Shown one piece after another: positions 35,563-47,759 of a stretch of 64,000 bases of DNA. Where the stretch lies: the NCBI GenBank assembly GCA_964019135.1, contig OZ025257.1, forward strand, positions 24,288,352 to 24,352,351. Direction: 5' to 3'. The notes under the pieces are model-generated. The model saw only the letters and a program-made list of their open reading frames with translations, was not told the DNA's origin and searched no databases. The position numbers and the translations under genes are program-made. Each line of letters opens with the position of its first letter. The stretch's first letter is position 1. This DNA is from Arenicola marina. Lineage: Eukaryota; Annelida; Polychaeta; Arenicolidae.

Positions 35563-37277
35563 ACACGCACAGAAGAAGCTTTTGTGATGGAATGAAAATA
35601 TCTAAACAAACACTACCTCGTTTTATTAAGTAACACCGTTGGTGTGAAACAGATTCTCCAAAAGGAATCTACAATTAACATCCAGACATCCTATATTCAC
35701 TAATATCAAGTAAAAACAGTAATTGAATCGGACATTTGTACCCTGGGCACCGACACCAAAAAAAAAAAAAAATACCCAGAAGTATTTAACTCCGGCTTTT
35801 TGTCATAGCAACTGCATACTTTTCACCTATTGAAAGATTCCAAGATTTGACGTTAGCTATCACTAAAGAGCTACTAAACATTGCAAATGTTCAGAGAAAA
35901 ATCGTGAACAAATACAGGGAACAAAAACAGGATGGAAGACATGAAAATCGGTGAGAGAATATATAATTGAATTTCCCGGAAAAATCGATCCGTAGGTAAA
36001 GTACTAAGCATAGCAATTAGTGGAAATCGACAGTGACACCAAGCGCGTGACAAAGACGTGGCAAAGCCATCAAGAGCGAGAATGTATTGAGCAAATTTGC
36101 ACATTGGGCACAAGGTGGAAAGTAAAGGGCATGAACGGGGGGCCGCTAGACATCGTATGTGATATGTTATTCGTATTAGTAGAATGGATCCTCGCTGGAA
36201 AGTTTAAAGTTTAGACAACGACATTGCTGGAACTAAGCTTTACGGAACTTTCAAATTGGCGAGTTAACGAACGTACGTACGTCCTGGTGGAATGAACACC
36301 CTTTGACACAATTATTCGGGAGTTTATCACCTTCCCTGTCGACAAGACTTTGGGTTGTGACACATAGATAATGGGACATTTAGTTCTCGAGGCAATATTT
36401 ACTGGAAGTAACACAACGAAATCACAGCTGCAAAAACAACCCTAATCCCTTAAAGCTAATGAGGTAAGGTAAAACAAACTGATTCCCCCCCCCTGGTATA
36501 TTCTTAAAGGTATTAGTCAATTATGACGGGAATAATATGAAGAACAAAAAAAGTTACGGAATAAAAGAAAAAACACACCGTTGATCAGCCAGCTAACTCT
36601 ACAACATGTAGAGACCAGGGACTGTAAATATTACAGAGTTGGACATGCTTATTGACGAGAAGCGACATACAATCTCGAGTTGTAGGACATATGGTCAACG
36701 CGTTACAACACACCGCTAACAAAATACTGCGTACGCCACACTGAAGAAACTTGGGACAAAATCTGCAAGACTAGACTACACACACTGGTGTGAAGCTATA
36801 ATAATAGGTGATACCAAACGCGCCTTACCCCAGACATAACATAAAACACACACACACATATATATAATGTAGATATATATATATACATATAATGTAGATA
36901 TATATATACATATAATGTAGATATATATATATATAGATAATGTAGATATATATATATATAACGTAGATATATATATAAAGTAGAGATCCAATTACGGTTG
37001 GAGTCTTCCTTCCAAGCCAGTTACATCATGCAAGGAGTTTGTTTATGAAGCTTGCGTACTATAAAGTTCTCTATATTATACCATTCGCCGCCAACTCATG
37101 ACCCTCCACGCCCTCGTACCACACCGTACAGTTCAGAACACAGACACCAAATGTGACAGAACAGTTTTCGGCGAGCTAAGGAGCCTTATAAAAATACCTA
37201 TAGACACTTCCTATGCACATCTACAGCTCAACTGGCAGGCCTTGACCTCATCCGGGCCTCGCTCGGCGAAGCGGATA
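35361..37277. other. AT-rich intergenic sequence with TA microsatellites
   Basis: No gene is seen. It includes a pure (TA)n run at about 35528-35560 and a compound (TA)n/GTAGATA array at about 36856-36985, whose short open frames are artefacts. It lies downstream of the last exon of the 37318-47282 gene. Confidence 0.6.
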
Positions 37278-37988
37278 TGACGTCAGCACACACAATGGTT
37301 ATAAAAAGGTTCGGTTACTACAAGTATAAGAGAAAGCCTTCGGATTCCTTGGTTTCCTTTGGCGTGCCCCCATTGGCCGGCGACTCGGCCCCCGGCGACG
37401 GGACGTCTCTGGATTGGTCCTTGTCCGGATCATCCTCGGTCAGCTCTGTGGACGACCTGGCGACGAAACAGGGATACGTTACATATAGATGTAGATAAGC
37501 CATCTGGCAATGTTAGTCTTCACTTTTATCATCAGTTTAACGAGTTCTTCATGTGTTAGATAATCGCAAACGCTTCCTGGTTGTAAGATAGATTTCATCA
37601 CATCATGTTAGAATCAAAATGTCAAGATATCACATGACGTCAGGATCGCGACATGACGTCATAGGCTTCGTAACGGCACAAGCTTCGTGACGTCAAAAGC
37701 TGACGACATTATCGCGTAGTAATGACGTCAGAGGCTGGCGACGTCCTCACGGAGCGATGGCGCCACCACCCGATGACGTCAGCACAAAGTAATGGCATCC
37801 CCACCCGATGACGTCATCGCACAGCAATGGCGCCACCACCCGATGACGTCATCACACACCAATGGCGCCACCACCCGATGGCGTGATCGCACCGCAATGG
37901 CGCCAACACCCGATGACGTCATCACACAGCAATGGCGCCACCACCCGATGACGCCACCAGCCGATGGCGCCACCACAAGATGACGTCA
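37278..37988. promoter_or_regulatory. CRE cluster and 35-bp minisatellite
   Basis: Ten perfect TGACGTCA palindromes start at 37278, 37635, 37654, 37688, 37723, 37774, 37809, 37845, 37914 and 37981. The last five ride on a 35-bp minisatellite (about 37752-37990) whose unit also contains GGCGCC. The cluster overlaps the last exon and last intron of the disordered-protein gene. CREB/ATF binding is inferred only from the known motif. Confidence 0.8.
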
Positions 37989-40900
37989 TGGCGCGGCCGA
38001 CAGGCGTACCTAAGACTGGACCCGGTGGATCCCCGGGGGCTGGTTCCCAGGGAGTCGCCCCTGTCTCGGCGGCGGCCTCCCTCCGGCTGGCGGGGGTCAG
38101 CATCCACGGGTCTGGAGCGGCCGGACCCCTCGCCCAGACCTGTAACACAGACGCCAGGCGCACAGGTCACACCGAGGTCACACCGAGGTCACACCGAGGG
38201 ATGGGGTCAACGATATAGGTTAAAGTAAACTAGCGTAGGCAAGTAATGTGGCCAGGGAGAACGGTGAACAATCACATCAGTTCTAGAACTGATGACGTAA
38301 ATTCCGCTTCGGACGACCAGAAACCACGTGCAACTTAGCGTAGGCAAGTGATGTATGTAGTCAGAGAGAAAGGTGAACCAATCACGTCAGTTGTAATACT
38401 GATTTCCGCTTCAGGCGACCAAAAACCACGTGCAAATAAATTCCTTTCGCATCTCAATCAGAATGCAATGTTAAGAGCAGAGCCTCTGCACAGAATCAGG
38501 AAATGAGAGATGACTTTTTTTTATACATGTAAATAAATATAAATACAGATATGACAAACGACGTGAACATGAATATTGTCTTTTTAAAACGGCCCTACAT
38601 TATGACTCGCTATCGTTGTTGGTCGTGAGCATAAATCCTAAACTTACCATGTAACAGACAGGGCTGCGAGGTGACTCGCTGTGAGCCTGGACAGTCACGT
38701 GTCCTTCACCCTGCCTTACCTTTATCTGTGGAGTCCTTCCCGCTGCGCACGCTCACACCGAACTCGTTCTGGTTCCGGTCCAGAAAGGCCGCCTTCTCTC
38801 TCACAGATGAACGCTTCCTCACGGCTGTATAACCTTGACCTTCAGGCGTTCACCCCTCGCTGGGGTTGTCCTTGGGCGGAGTCCCGCTGCGGGGAGGGGA
38901 GGCGGTCTCCGATTCCTCCACAGCTTCTGCCGGGGGAAAAAAACAAGTCGAGGGTTGATTGACGGGCATATTGGTTGTATATTCAGGACGCTTTAACCCA
39001 TTCTGGTCATATCGCGTCAGCTGGAGAAGGAAGGGGGAGTGGAGCCATGTCCCCGGGGGTAACCCCCTACACTTTGCGAAGAAGGACATGGGATCTATGT
39101 CCACACAGACAGGACCACAGCGTGGCTTGATCCAACCATCTAGGCGCGATTGTGGGCAAATTTGTCAACGATATCCCTGATTTGGCCGTCTTCAAACGAC
39201 CCTTTACCCTGCGAGTGGTATATCGGCGGACGATATCAATGGTAGCGCAGAGCCATATCCCCCGAGATAAACCGCTTCTAACTATTAATTCCAAAGATGG
39301 ACATATTAGGATCTCGAGTATATTATCTTTAAACCAAAGTACACATTTGCAACAGTGGGACGCGAAGCCCCGAAACTCTGGCACGATGGCTGGCCTAGCA
39401 GAGTTCACTGAACAAAGCGCGAGCTCGCTAACCACTAGGCCATTCGGGTGGTCCTCAACAACAATACCTGAATACCCTATTAAGTGGCGCTGTCAGAACA
39501 TTCACAACGTCCCCGATGCATCCCTTGGTCGCACAGCCATACAAATTACAAAAGCCAGAAACGAATACTGCCGTAGAAATTTGTCGTCCACAGCACAAAA
39601 GACAGTAGACAGTGGCCTAAACGTGCCTTGCCAGAGGGAGAGCAGTGTACGTAAGGCTCATTGCTGCATCACCATGGTGTAAATGTAGACAAATCCCGTC
39701 AACGTATTCAACATTATCTCAGTTGCGTCATTTTGTTCATTCTTTCACACACATTTTCACAAACACAATGAAAAGCATTTCATTAAAGCAGAGGTCTGAG
39801 AGCAGCGGCGCAAAGTTAACATTAGTCTACAGACTAACCTTCCACAGTGCACAGAAGGTGTATATATTGTAGATGGTTGCATCCACGTCTTTTTGAGACG
39901 AGGGTTCATAATTATCGTGTATTAAACCGGCGAAGATAAGACGCACATAATAGCTTCAACATTGAACTGAATATTACAATTTAACAAGCGTGGAATCATT
40001 GCTTACCAAGGAATTTAAATTTGTAAATTAATTTCTAATATTATTTCTACACATGTGATAAAGCCTAAAAGAGCAACCACTGGGGCTACATTTACCGTGT
40101 CCACTTGTATGGATCTATCATACCTACCAGATCTAATACACTATATACTCACTATGCAAAAACAACATCACCAAGCCCTGTACCGAAGCACATAGTATAA
40201 GTTGTCTAGTATAAGTATTTACTTCATCGACAACTCCCATATTATTAAAGCCAATGACCAATGATCTGAGCAGTTAAGTTGAAATTTAGCCTTATTGCTC
40301 TTTTCGTGCATTGTCATTGCTATGATATTCAGATAGAAGCAAAGCGAAGCACTATTTGTAAGCCTTCCACGTTGTCATGGTTATGGATACCCCATTGAGA
40401 CGCCGGCGTAATGTAAGCCTTCCACATTACTATGGTTACCGATACCCCATTGAGACGCCGGCGTAATGTAAGCCTTCCACATTTTCATGGTCATGGATAC
40501 CCCATTGAGACGCCGGCGTAATGTAAGCCTTCGACATTGCTATGGTTACCGATACCCCATTGAGACGCCGGCGTAATGTAAGCCTTCCACATTGTCATGG
40601 TTACCAATACCCCATTGAGACGCCGGCGTAATGTAAGCCTTCCACATTGTCATGGTTACCAATACCCCATTGAGACGCCAGCATTGTCATGGTTACCAAT
40701 ACCCCATTGAGACGCCGGCGTATTGTAAGCCTTCCATATTGTCATGGTTACCAATACCCCATTGAGACGCCGGCGTAATGCAAGCCTTCCACATTGTCAT
40801 GGTTATCGATACCCCATTGAGACGCCGGCGTAATGTAAGCCTTCCACATTGTCATGGTTACCGATACCCCATTACGCCGGCGTAATGTAAGCCTTCCACA

Positions 40901-43900
40901 TTGTCATGGTTACCAATACCCCATTGAGACGCCGGCGTATTTTAAGCCTTCCACATTGTCATGGTTACCGATACCCCATTGAGACGCCGGCGTAATGTAA
41001 GCCTTCCACATTGTCATGGTTACCCATAGCCCCATGTGACGTTGTTGGGAAACAACGCCACATGTCCAGTCTATCAAATCCTGTACGGCATTTTACAAAC
41101 ACGCGTGGCGAGAAGCGGTGCTGATGGCGAGAACTTTTTGAGGTATGGCAATAGTTTCTAAAAGTATGCATCTTACAACTTATCTTGTTATTTTGGTTGA
41201 AGTCTCCGTGATTACGACGATATCGTCTGTTGATTTTTCGAAGCAGCGGACAACTCCGTTCTGTCCGCCGCCTTGCCCACCCAGTGGAGAAACTGCGCAT
41301 GCGTGCATGTCGTTAAAACCGCACCATTCGCTTGGTGGCGCTTCATACACGCAGCCATTGACACGCAAAAGGCGAAACGCCACCTGGCGAAAGCCGCAGG
41401 TGAAGAATGACCAAACACGAAATGCCGCGGTAGACAACAAGAAAGTCTCATTTCAACCGACTTGATAGTAATGCGATACTTTGTGAGTTCATATGCATGT
41501 GGGTTTTGTGGTAAATATGAAGTTTAGGTATCAGAGTACAAAATTACCAGGGTTTGATGGATCGTGCGGTAAACAACACTTAGTCGCCCACAAAAGCTAA
41601 TCTTACACCCTCATTTTGTACATGAGGACATGAGACTGTTGTGTGTAGCAAAGTCTCATATGGGACTAGGTTACCCATACCCCATTGAGACCCTGTGTAC
41701 GTTAGGGTACAACACTAAGCATTGTTTACACTTCCACCCCTGGATCCCATTTACTTTGACCATTTTACCATATATTTAACAACTTAAAAATGACAATAGA
41801 AGACGACAAACAATAACGTTAAATAACTAAAAACAACAATAAATAACTAATGGCGACTTCACAACGATGTTAACGATTTCACCGAGATGGAGAAATACAA
41901 TTATGAGTGATTTATAACCCCAACAAGCCACAGACGATAGAGGAAACTACATTAACCTTTGAGATTATTATAGGAACCCACAAGTTAAATTACACACTAG
42001 AAGCACACTGAGACTAAACGCGTCAATAATTCCAACGCATTTGATGGAAAATAAGTCAATAGCCGCATCGTTAGGCACGTCGACAGGAGGACACCAACAA
42101 GAACAACGACAACAACACAAGCCAACCTAAACACCGAACAACACTACAACACGTGCCTTAAGCCACAAGACACACGTGTTACCATGAATGAGCCTTGACT
42201 AGCGGGTAATGATTATAACACAGACAAGACGCATGTAAGCGCTGGTAAGAGGAAAAGAAAACGACGACTAGGCAAAGTCTAGATGCCACTTTACCTTGGA
42301 ATCTCCTAAGATGCGCTCTTACTGCAGTTACGGACAAAGACAAAAATCAGTTGAGATATTGAGGCTCATTCCGATGTATATGCGGTGAGTAGAGTGAAGA
42401 AAAAGCAATCACAATACAGACAGACAGTTAATGGCAGAGACAGACGGTAAGTAAGAAGTCCGTGGTTATTTATGCAAAGCTACATGTTAGCCTGGTGTGT
42501 AAGCAGTAGTTATTTAAATCCTTTAAAGTATTACAAGAAAATCACACAAAAATAGCCACGCGTCAGATGACCAAGAACCTTATATGCAATGCAAAATTTA
42601 TATTTACAAAGCTTCTAATGTCAAATTTCTTCTAAAGTATTTGTTTCTAAAGTATATGTTTGAAATCAATGCGTTGTGCAATTTAAAGTGTTTCCATAAT
42701 TTTATATGAAAGCAGTGAAATATACAACCTATTAATAATAATGACTGAATTGTTTAAGTTAACAAACAAACTTGGGACTGGTGGATATTTGCTACTAATT
42801 CCTGTAGATTGTATTTCAAGCATTTGCTTTAACCAAACTTCAACACAAGGAAAGGGATCAATTAGTCGTTACGGTAAATCTAATGTAAAATATCGTTTAA
42901 TTGATGCTGCGAGGCTGGTTGCCTCCAGTAGGACCCACAGCAAGGTCATACGTGACGTACCTGAGAATCCCCGGGTAACGGGCACGGCTTTTGGAGGGGA
43001 GGAAACGGTGTAAGGAATGAATGAGGTACACGGGCGATAAAGTGAGCGCAAGAAGCAGATTTGGACGAGTCCATGTTGGGGAGGCGGGAGGTGCAAAGGA
43101 TGGAGGGGGGTGGGGGGGGAGGCGGGGTCCAAAGCGAAGTGGGGGGGGCAGAGGATAGGGTAGGAGGGGGGGTCAGAGGATGGGGTAGGGGGTGCAAAGG
43201 ATGGTGGGCGGGGTCCAAAGCGGAGTGGGGGGGTCAGAGGATGGGGTAGGGGGTGCAAAGGATGGTGGCGGGCGGGTCCAAAGCGGAGTGCGGGGGTGGG
43301 GGTCAGAGGATGGGGGAGCGGGTGCAAAGGGAATTGTATGGGAAGTGCAAGGGAAGGGCGAGAGGGAGCAAAAAGGGAAGTTTGGGGAGGAGGGGGGGGG
43401 GGGGTGGAAACGTGACGAAGCAGAGGTCTGGGACGCGATAGGACGCGACCGGGAAGGGGATGACTGGCGCCTTGAAGCACCATCAGGACAAGGGCGGAGT
43501 ATGGAGCACTAAGCAGGTGCCTGGCGGGGGGGGGTGTGGACGTTGGGAGCTTGCATGCTCGCACCACATGTTCCATAGCCCACTCAAGCGCTGTACCGCT
43601 GGGGTAGGGGTGATTAGAGGAGGATGGAGGGGGATGGCCCTGATAAGGCGCTGTTCGTGCTTTCCACGATCACCCAAATATCGAAATTTCATGAGGTGGG
43701 GAAGCAGGACGATAACAGGGCGGTGCGGCAGGGGGGGGGGGGGCGTAGGGCGGATTATGATAAAATGGAGACCTAAATTATTATTCATTCACAAACAGCT
43801 AATCTGGCCACTGGCCACGCTAAGTCTATTTTATGAGCATATACAAACTACGTAAGCATGACGCCTCTTGTTAGAAGTCTTAACATTTCACATAAATGTA

Positions 43901-46900
43901 CAATTCGTTAGATGCATTAAAGGCTACATATACAGATGGTCAAGATATTCAAGCCTTTGCAATGTCATACCAAGCATTATCTACAGTAGAAAAAGCGTTA
44001 ATATTGTATAGACAGGGGGGGAATTTAAAATCCATGCTACTAGATGAAAGCTGGCCGAGTTTATCGCAACAAGAGAGGTGTTACTATAGAATATGACCTC
44101 TGGAGTAATCAGGGGAATGTTAGTCACTGAGCATAAAAAAAGTCCCAAAAACTAAATTAGTACTATAAACTGGGACTTTTGCATGCACAAGAGGAATCAT
44201 ATCGATCTTATATTGGAAGAAAACAGTCTGAATATTGATCTTGATGAGATAATAGGTAAGTATATAGATAAATAAATATAAATAGGGCTCACCACATGTA
44301 GTCACTACGTGGAATGTACAATACGTCTGAATGACTGAACGATGGTTTGCAGGTATTCATAACGAAACTCCAGGCCATATTCACGTGTTATTTACACTTA
44401 AATATGCACACTTCAAACTTGGCTTGGGATTCAGATCTATCTAGGCAAGCCTTTCACCAGAAGGTTAAGAATATAAAAAAAATAGAAACCCGGACATGAC
44501 GTCACAAAAAGAGAGTTATGTTACACAGTACCGGACGTCACCCCGCGCGCTGTACGACCCTCAGATTGCACAGCCCCACCCACCGGGGGGTAGGTGGGGG
44601 AGGGGGGAGGGGGGCGAGAGAGTGTGGGTAAGGGTAGGGGGCGGGGGGGTGGGTACATGTTGTTCTCACCAGGCTTCGGCGATGTCCCTGCCGTGGACTT
44701 TCTCCCGGTGGTGGTGGTGGCGGTCGTGGTGGCGGCCGTGGTGGCGGGGGAGGGTGAGGGTGAGGCTGAGGGGGAGGGGGAGGGGGAGGGGGAAGGCGCG
44801 GGGGCGGCGGTGGCCGAGGGGGCGGGTTTACCCCTCAGCTGTACCGTGGTGGCGCTGGTGTGGCCACGGGCCCCCGCCGCCGCCGCTGCCCGTGGCGCGG
44901 TCAGTACCGGGCCCGCGGCGGGGCCGCCATCACCTGAGGCTTGGGGCGTATGGAGGGCGGCTTGGGTTTGAGGGGTGGAGGGCCGGACCTCCCCCTGCCA
45001 TCGTCCGCCTTATCACCTGTGGGTGGCAAACACAGAGCGAGTCCATTTACGCCAATCATTCAGTACTCATTATTATTATTACTACTAACTAATTATTTAT
45101 ATATTATTATTACTAACGCTTTACGTCAAGTAGCATGCAAAGTGCCTAAGCTTAAGTAAATTAAATGAAATGAAATCTGGATGTTTGAGATCACTTTCGA
45201 ACACGCAAGCTACACGAGGTTAATATTTAAACCTCCAGGTAAAATGAAATGGGGATTGACTGAAACTTGCCTCAGACGCAGGTGCGAAGGCACGAACTGC
45301 TAGTTCACTGAGCTTGCAAGACACACGCGTGGGTAATACGTGAGCTATACGGCTATATATATATATATATGGTCTGCCCTAATAGGACAGCATGGGTCAC
45401 CCGGTGTTGTGTTCTGCTAGGCCAGCCCAAGTGGCCGGTGCCGGGTTCGACTCCCGCCTGTGCCAATGTCTGCAGGATAAAGATCCCTCGTCTTTCTTCA
45501 CCCATTCATATGACCTACACAGGATCCCATTCAAAGGAGGGGTGTGTGTGGGTAGACGGATGTGTGTGTGTGGGTGGGGGGGGGGGTTACTTACCCGCGG
45601 CAGGGGGTGGGGTACCCCTAGTCTCGGGTTTAGGTTCCTTATCCTTGGTGGATCCGGGCTTCTTCCTGAAGACGGGCAGCACTGGGGTGGCCCCGGCCGG
45701 GGTGTAGTTACTGAGGCGGGAGGAGGGCGGGGTCGGGGAGGTGACCGGGGCCGGGGTCTCCCTGGCTACCGTCGACTTGGCCCCAGCGTCGCCCTGCCGC
45801 GCGCAAAATGACAGAGGGTCATATTAAGGTGACATGTGTTAATGCGTGAAGCGCCGTCCATACAGTGGTTGTCGTGACTCGTTCCGCTTTCCATAGCGAG
45901 GCGAGCCTAGTCTTACAAACGCGGGTCGTCCACAACTGACACGTTGTCTGGCTACTGTCCATCAAGCGTCATTTACAAGGATTTTTGTTTGATTACCCCA
46001 ATAAACACGATTCAGCAGTCATGTCCAGTCGTCCGTTACTCTTGTTACATTAATATCAGTTAGTAATAAATGACCTCATGCCAAATATTCTGTGCTTTCA
46101 TATCTGCAGTACAGCTTTTAGCAGGCATGAACAAATCTTAAAACAAATTTACGCAAGAGATCCCGGTCAGTTTCTTGCTATTGTATACATGTTATTGGAG
46201 AATAAATAAATTAATAAACACTATATTACATGACCAATTAATAATCCTGGTTAAAAATACTTTACATTTAACCTGGATTATGAACAGGTCATGCACACTC
46301 TCCCCTCCCATTAGATGGACCATCGTTAACAGACAGAAACACAAGTTACAATGGGGTACAGATGGCCTGGCGCCGCCTTACCGAGGACTTCGAGGCAAAG
46401 GGAGACATCGACAGACGTTTAGCTTGAACTTCCGCCATCAGGGCGGCGCCACCGGGCATGCCCATACCCCTGGGGACACCTGGCGGCAGCTTGGGGGCGG
46501 CACGGACCTGGTTCTCGGCCTCCACTGTGTGTGTGTGTGTGGGGGGGGGGGGGCAGAGAGACAGGGGTCAGCAATGGGCCACCACGGCGTCACGAGTGAC
46601 ATGATGGGACATTCAACCAAACGGAGTGACGTCAGCGTAGTATTGCGCAGAACAAATATGTTTACAGCGCAGAAAAATATGTATATTGTGCAGAGAAAAT
46701 ATAATATTTGCTATAATAGACAAATATAAATATATACGATTCTTCCAAAAGCACAGTACGGTCTAAAATAAAACAATATTTATCATGAATAGGTTCTTAC
46801 TATGCACGCATTAGTAGTATGCGTCTAATAATTGTAACTATTTAATATAAAACTTTTAGCATTGACCATTGTTTTCATATGTAGTATTTAAAAATATGGT

Positions 46901-47282
46901 CGTTCTTGCATGTGTTACGGCAAACCATCTTTTCAGAAGAGCTCACGCATTGCTCACGCTCAACACTTACTACAATAATCCATATCGTGAGCTCTAAAGT
47001 ATCAGTCGGATACATACGGGTTGAACCAACGGTCTGTCCCACGGTAAAAACACAGGATCCCGAACGTTGGCATCACCAAGGTTACCCACCTTTGTCCAGT
47101 TCCTCCTCGGATTTGCTTCCGGATCCAGACTCATCCCTGTTCTGGGTCTCCGGGACTCTCTGCCTGTGTTCCTCCCTGGAGGGGTTCCGACGGCCGGGAT
47201 CCGGACTCTGCTTGGCCTGGACTGTCGGTTCTGGATCTTTCCGAGCCGATTCCGGACTCTTCACGGTGGAGGGTCCCGAGCG
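37318..47282 (-). CDS. 3' exons of a Pro/Ser/Thr-rich, probably disordered protein (unidentified)
   Basis: Eight exons in transcription order: 47090-47282, 46382-46524, 45595-45793, 44670-44933, 42961-42987 (27-base microexon), 38720-38824, 38010-38139 and 37318-37456. All have good GT-AG signals and compatible phases, giving 399 residues that end EGFLLYL. The 5' end is not found, and the 47282 boundary is the best guess of several. The protein is low-complexity: Glu/Lys/Ser-rich, then PPGVPRGMGMPGG with a helix AALMAEVQAKRLSM, then long SP/AT repeats, KRSSVREKAAFLDRNQ, and an acidic tail. The helix plus proline-rich setting faintly recalls actin-regulator tails (WH2 or CARMIL type), but I do not claim it. 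Some introns carry SINEs and minisatellites. There are two alternative acceptors, at 45016 and 38926; see the findings. Confidence 0.7.
38985..39170 (-). mobile_element. SINE fragment (same family as 62137-62340)
   Basis: Shares AGGACGCTTTAACC, TGGTCATATCGCGTCA, GGAGCCATGTCCCCGGG and GACATGGGATCT with the copy at 62137-62340. That copy has tRNA-like boxes on the minus strand; this one has lost the box region. Confidence 0.6.
39300..39455 (-). mobile_element. tRNA-derived SINE
   Basis: The minus strand carries a perfect A-box, TGGCCTAGTGGTTAGCGAGC, but only a decayed B-box about 60 bases on. It is therefore a SINE remnant rather than a tRNA gene. It lies in an intron of the disordered-protein gene. 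Confidence 0.6.
40352..41030 (+). repeat. 55-bp tandem repeat (about 12 units)
   Basis: Units begin GTAAGCCTTCCACATTGTCA and end GAGACGCCGGCGTAAT. They differ by a few bases, with two shortened units near 40680 and 40865. A lone degenerate unit is at about 41670-41710. The array is intronic to the disordered-protein gene. Confidence 0.95.
41040..42950. other. Intronic sequence without recognised features
   Basis: Lies between the microexon at 42961 and the exon at 38824. Overlapping open frames on both strands at 41145-41465 have no similarity that I recognise. Apart from the lone 55-bp repeat unit near 41690, nothing is supported. Confidence 0.4.
43080..43400. repeat. G-rich degenerate minisatellite (about 60 bp unit)
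   Basis: Repeats of GGGGGTGCAAAGGATGGTGG, GGGGTCCAAAGCGGAGTG and GGTCAGAGGATGGGGTAGG on the plus strand. The transcribed minus strand of the host gene is therefore a long pyrimidine tract inside the intron. Proline-rich open frames here are artefacts of composition. Confidence 0.8.
45369..45540 (+). mobile_element. tRNA-derived SINE
   Basis: A canonical B-box-like CGGGTTCGACTCCCG is preceded by a weaker A-box region and followed by a non-tRNA body ending near GATCCCATTCAAAG. It is intronic, between exons at 45595 and 44933 of the disordered-protein gene. Confidence 0.6.
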
Positions 47283-47480
47283 CTTCGGGAAGAGGGTGCC
47301 TATGCTACGCGCAATGCTGAATCAGGATTGAGGTTCCTTATTATAGGACGTCATTCGTCACCAGAGACATTGAGTGGGGATTCTTCATGTCTGAATCCAG
47401 ATGGTTTGTATGTCAAGCAACTTTTGTGCACAGTAAGACTAAATTGAGCCAAGGAAGTCCGTGAGATAATGAGATGAAAG

Positions 47481-47567
47481 GCCCCATACACAGGCGGGGC
47501 TCGAACCCGCCACCATTTGGTGCGTAGTCGCCAAGTCTCTCGCTCAAGACGGCTCCACCCCACTCCA
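47481..47567 (-). mobile_element. tRNA-derived SINE head
   Basis: On the minus strand, GGTTCGAGCCC is a good B-box, with GGGGTGGAGCCGTCTTGAGC upstream as the A-box region. It lies about 200 bases upstream of the first recognised exon of the disordered-protein gene. Confidence 0.6.
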
Positions 47568-47759
47568 CCTCACGCAAAAAGCCGTAGCTCGAAAATCAAA
47601 TAACATTATAGCGCTAACATTCTGTTTGAGCTCATAATTTTACAATAATTTTGGAACAAAATAACACTAGGAAGAACTTTTTTTCGAACAAATTAAGGAT
47701 ATCAATAACCAAGTAATGTTCGAAACAAATTTCAATGACAATAACAATTTCAGTAATAT

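Noticed and set aside
42869-43576. Long proline-rich open frames on the minus strand
   Set aside because: They are produced by the G-rich degenerate minisatellite. Only the 27-base microexon at 42961-42987 has splice support.
44594-45092. Plus-strand Gly/Arg/Val-rich open frames
   Set aside because: They are antisense shadows of the GC-rich exon at 44670-44933, which has consistent splice signals on the minus strand.
47481-47567. tRNA gene candidate
   Set aside because: It has good B-box sequence but the stems do not pair as a full cloverleaf. The same holds for 16225, 39300, 45369 and 62137; all are better read as SINEs.
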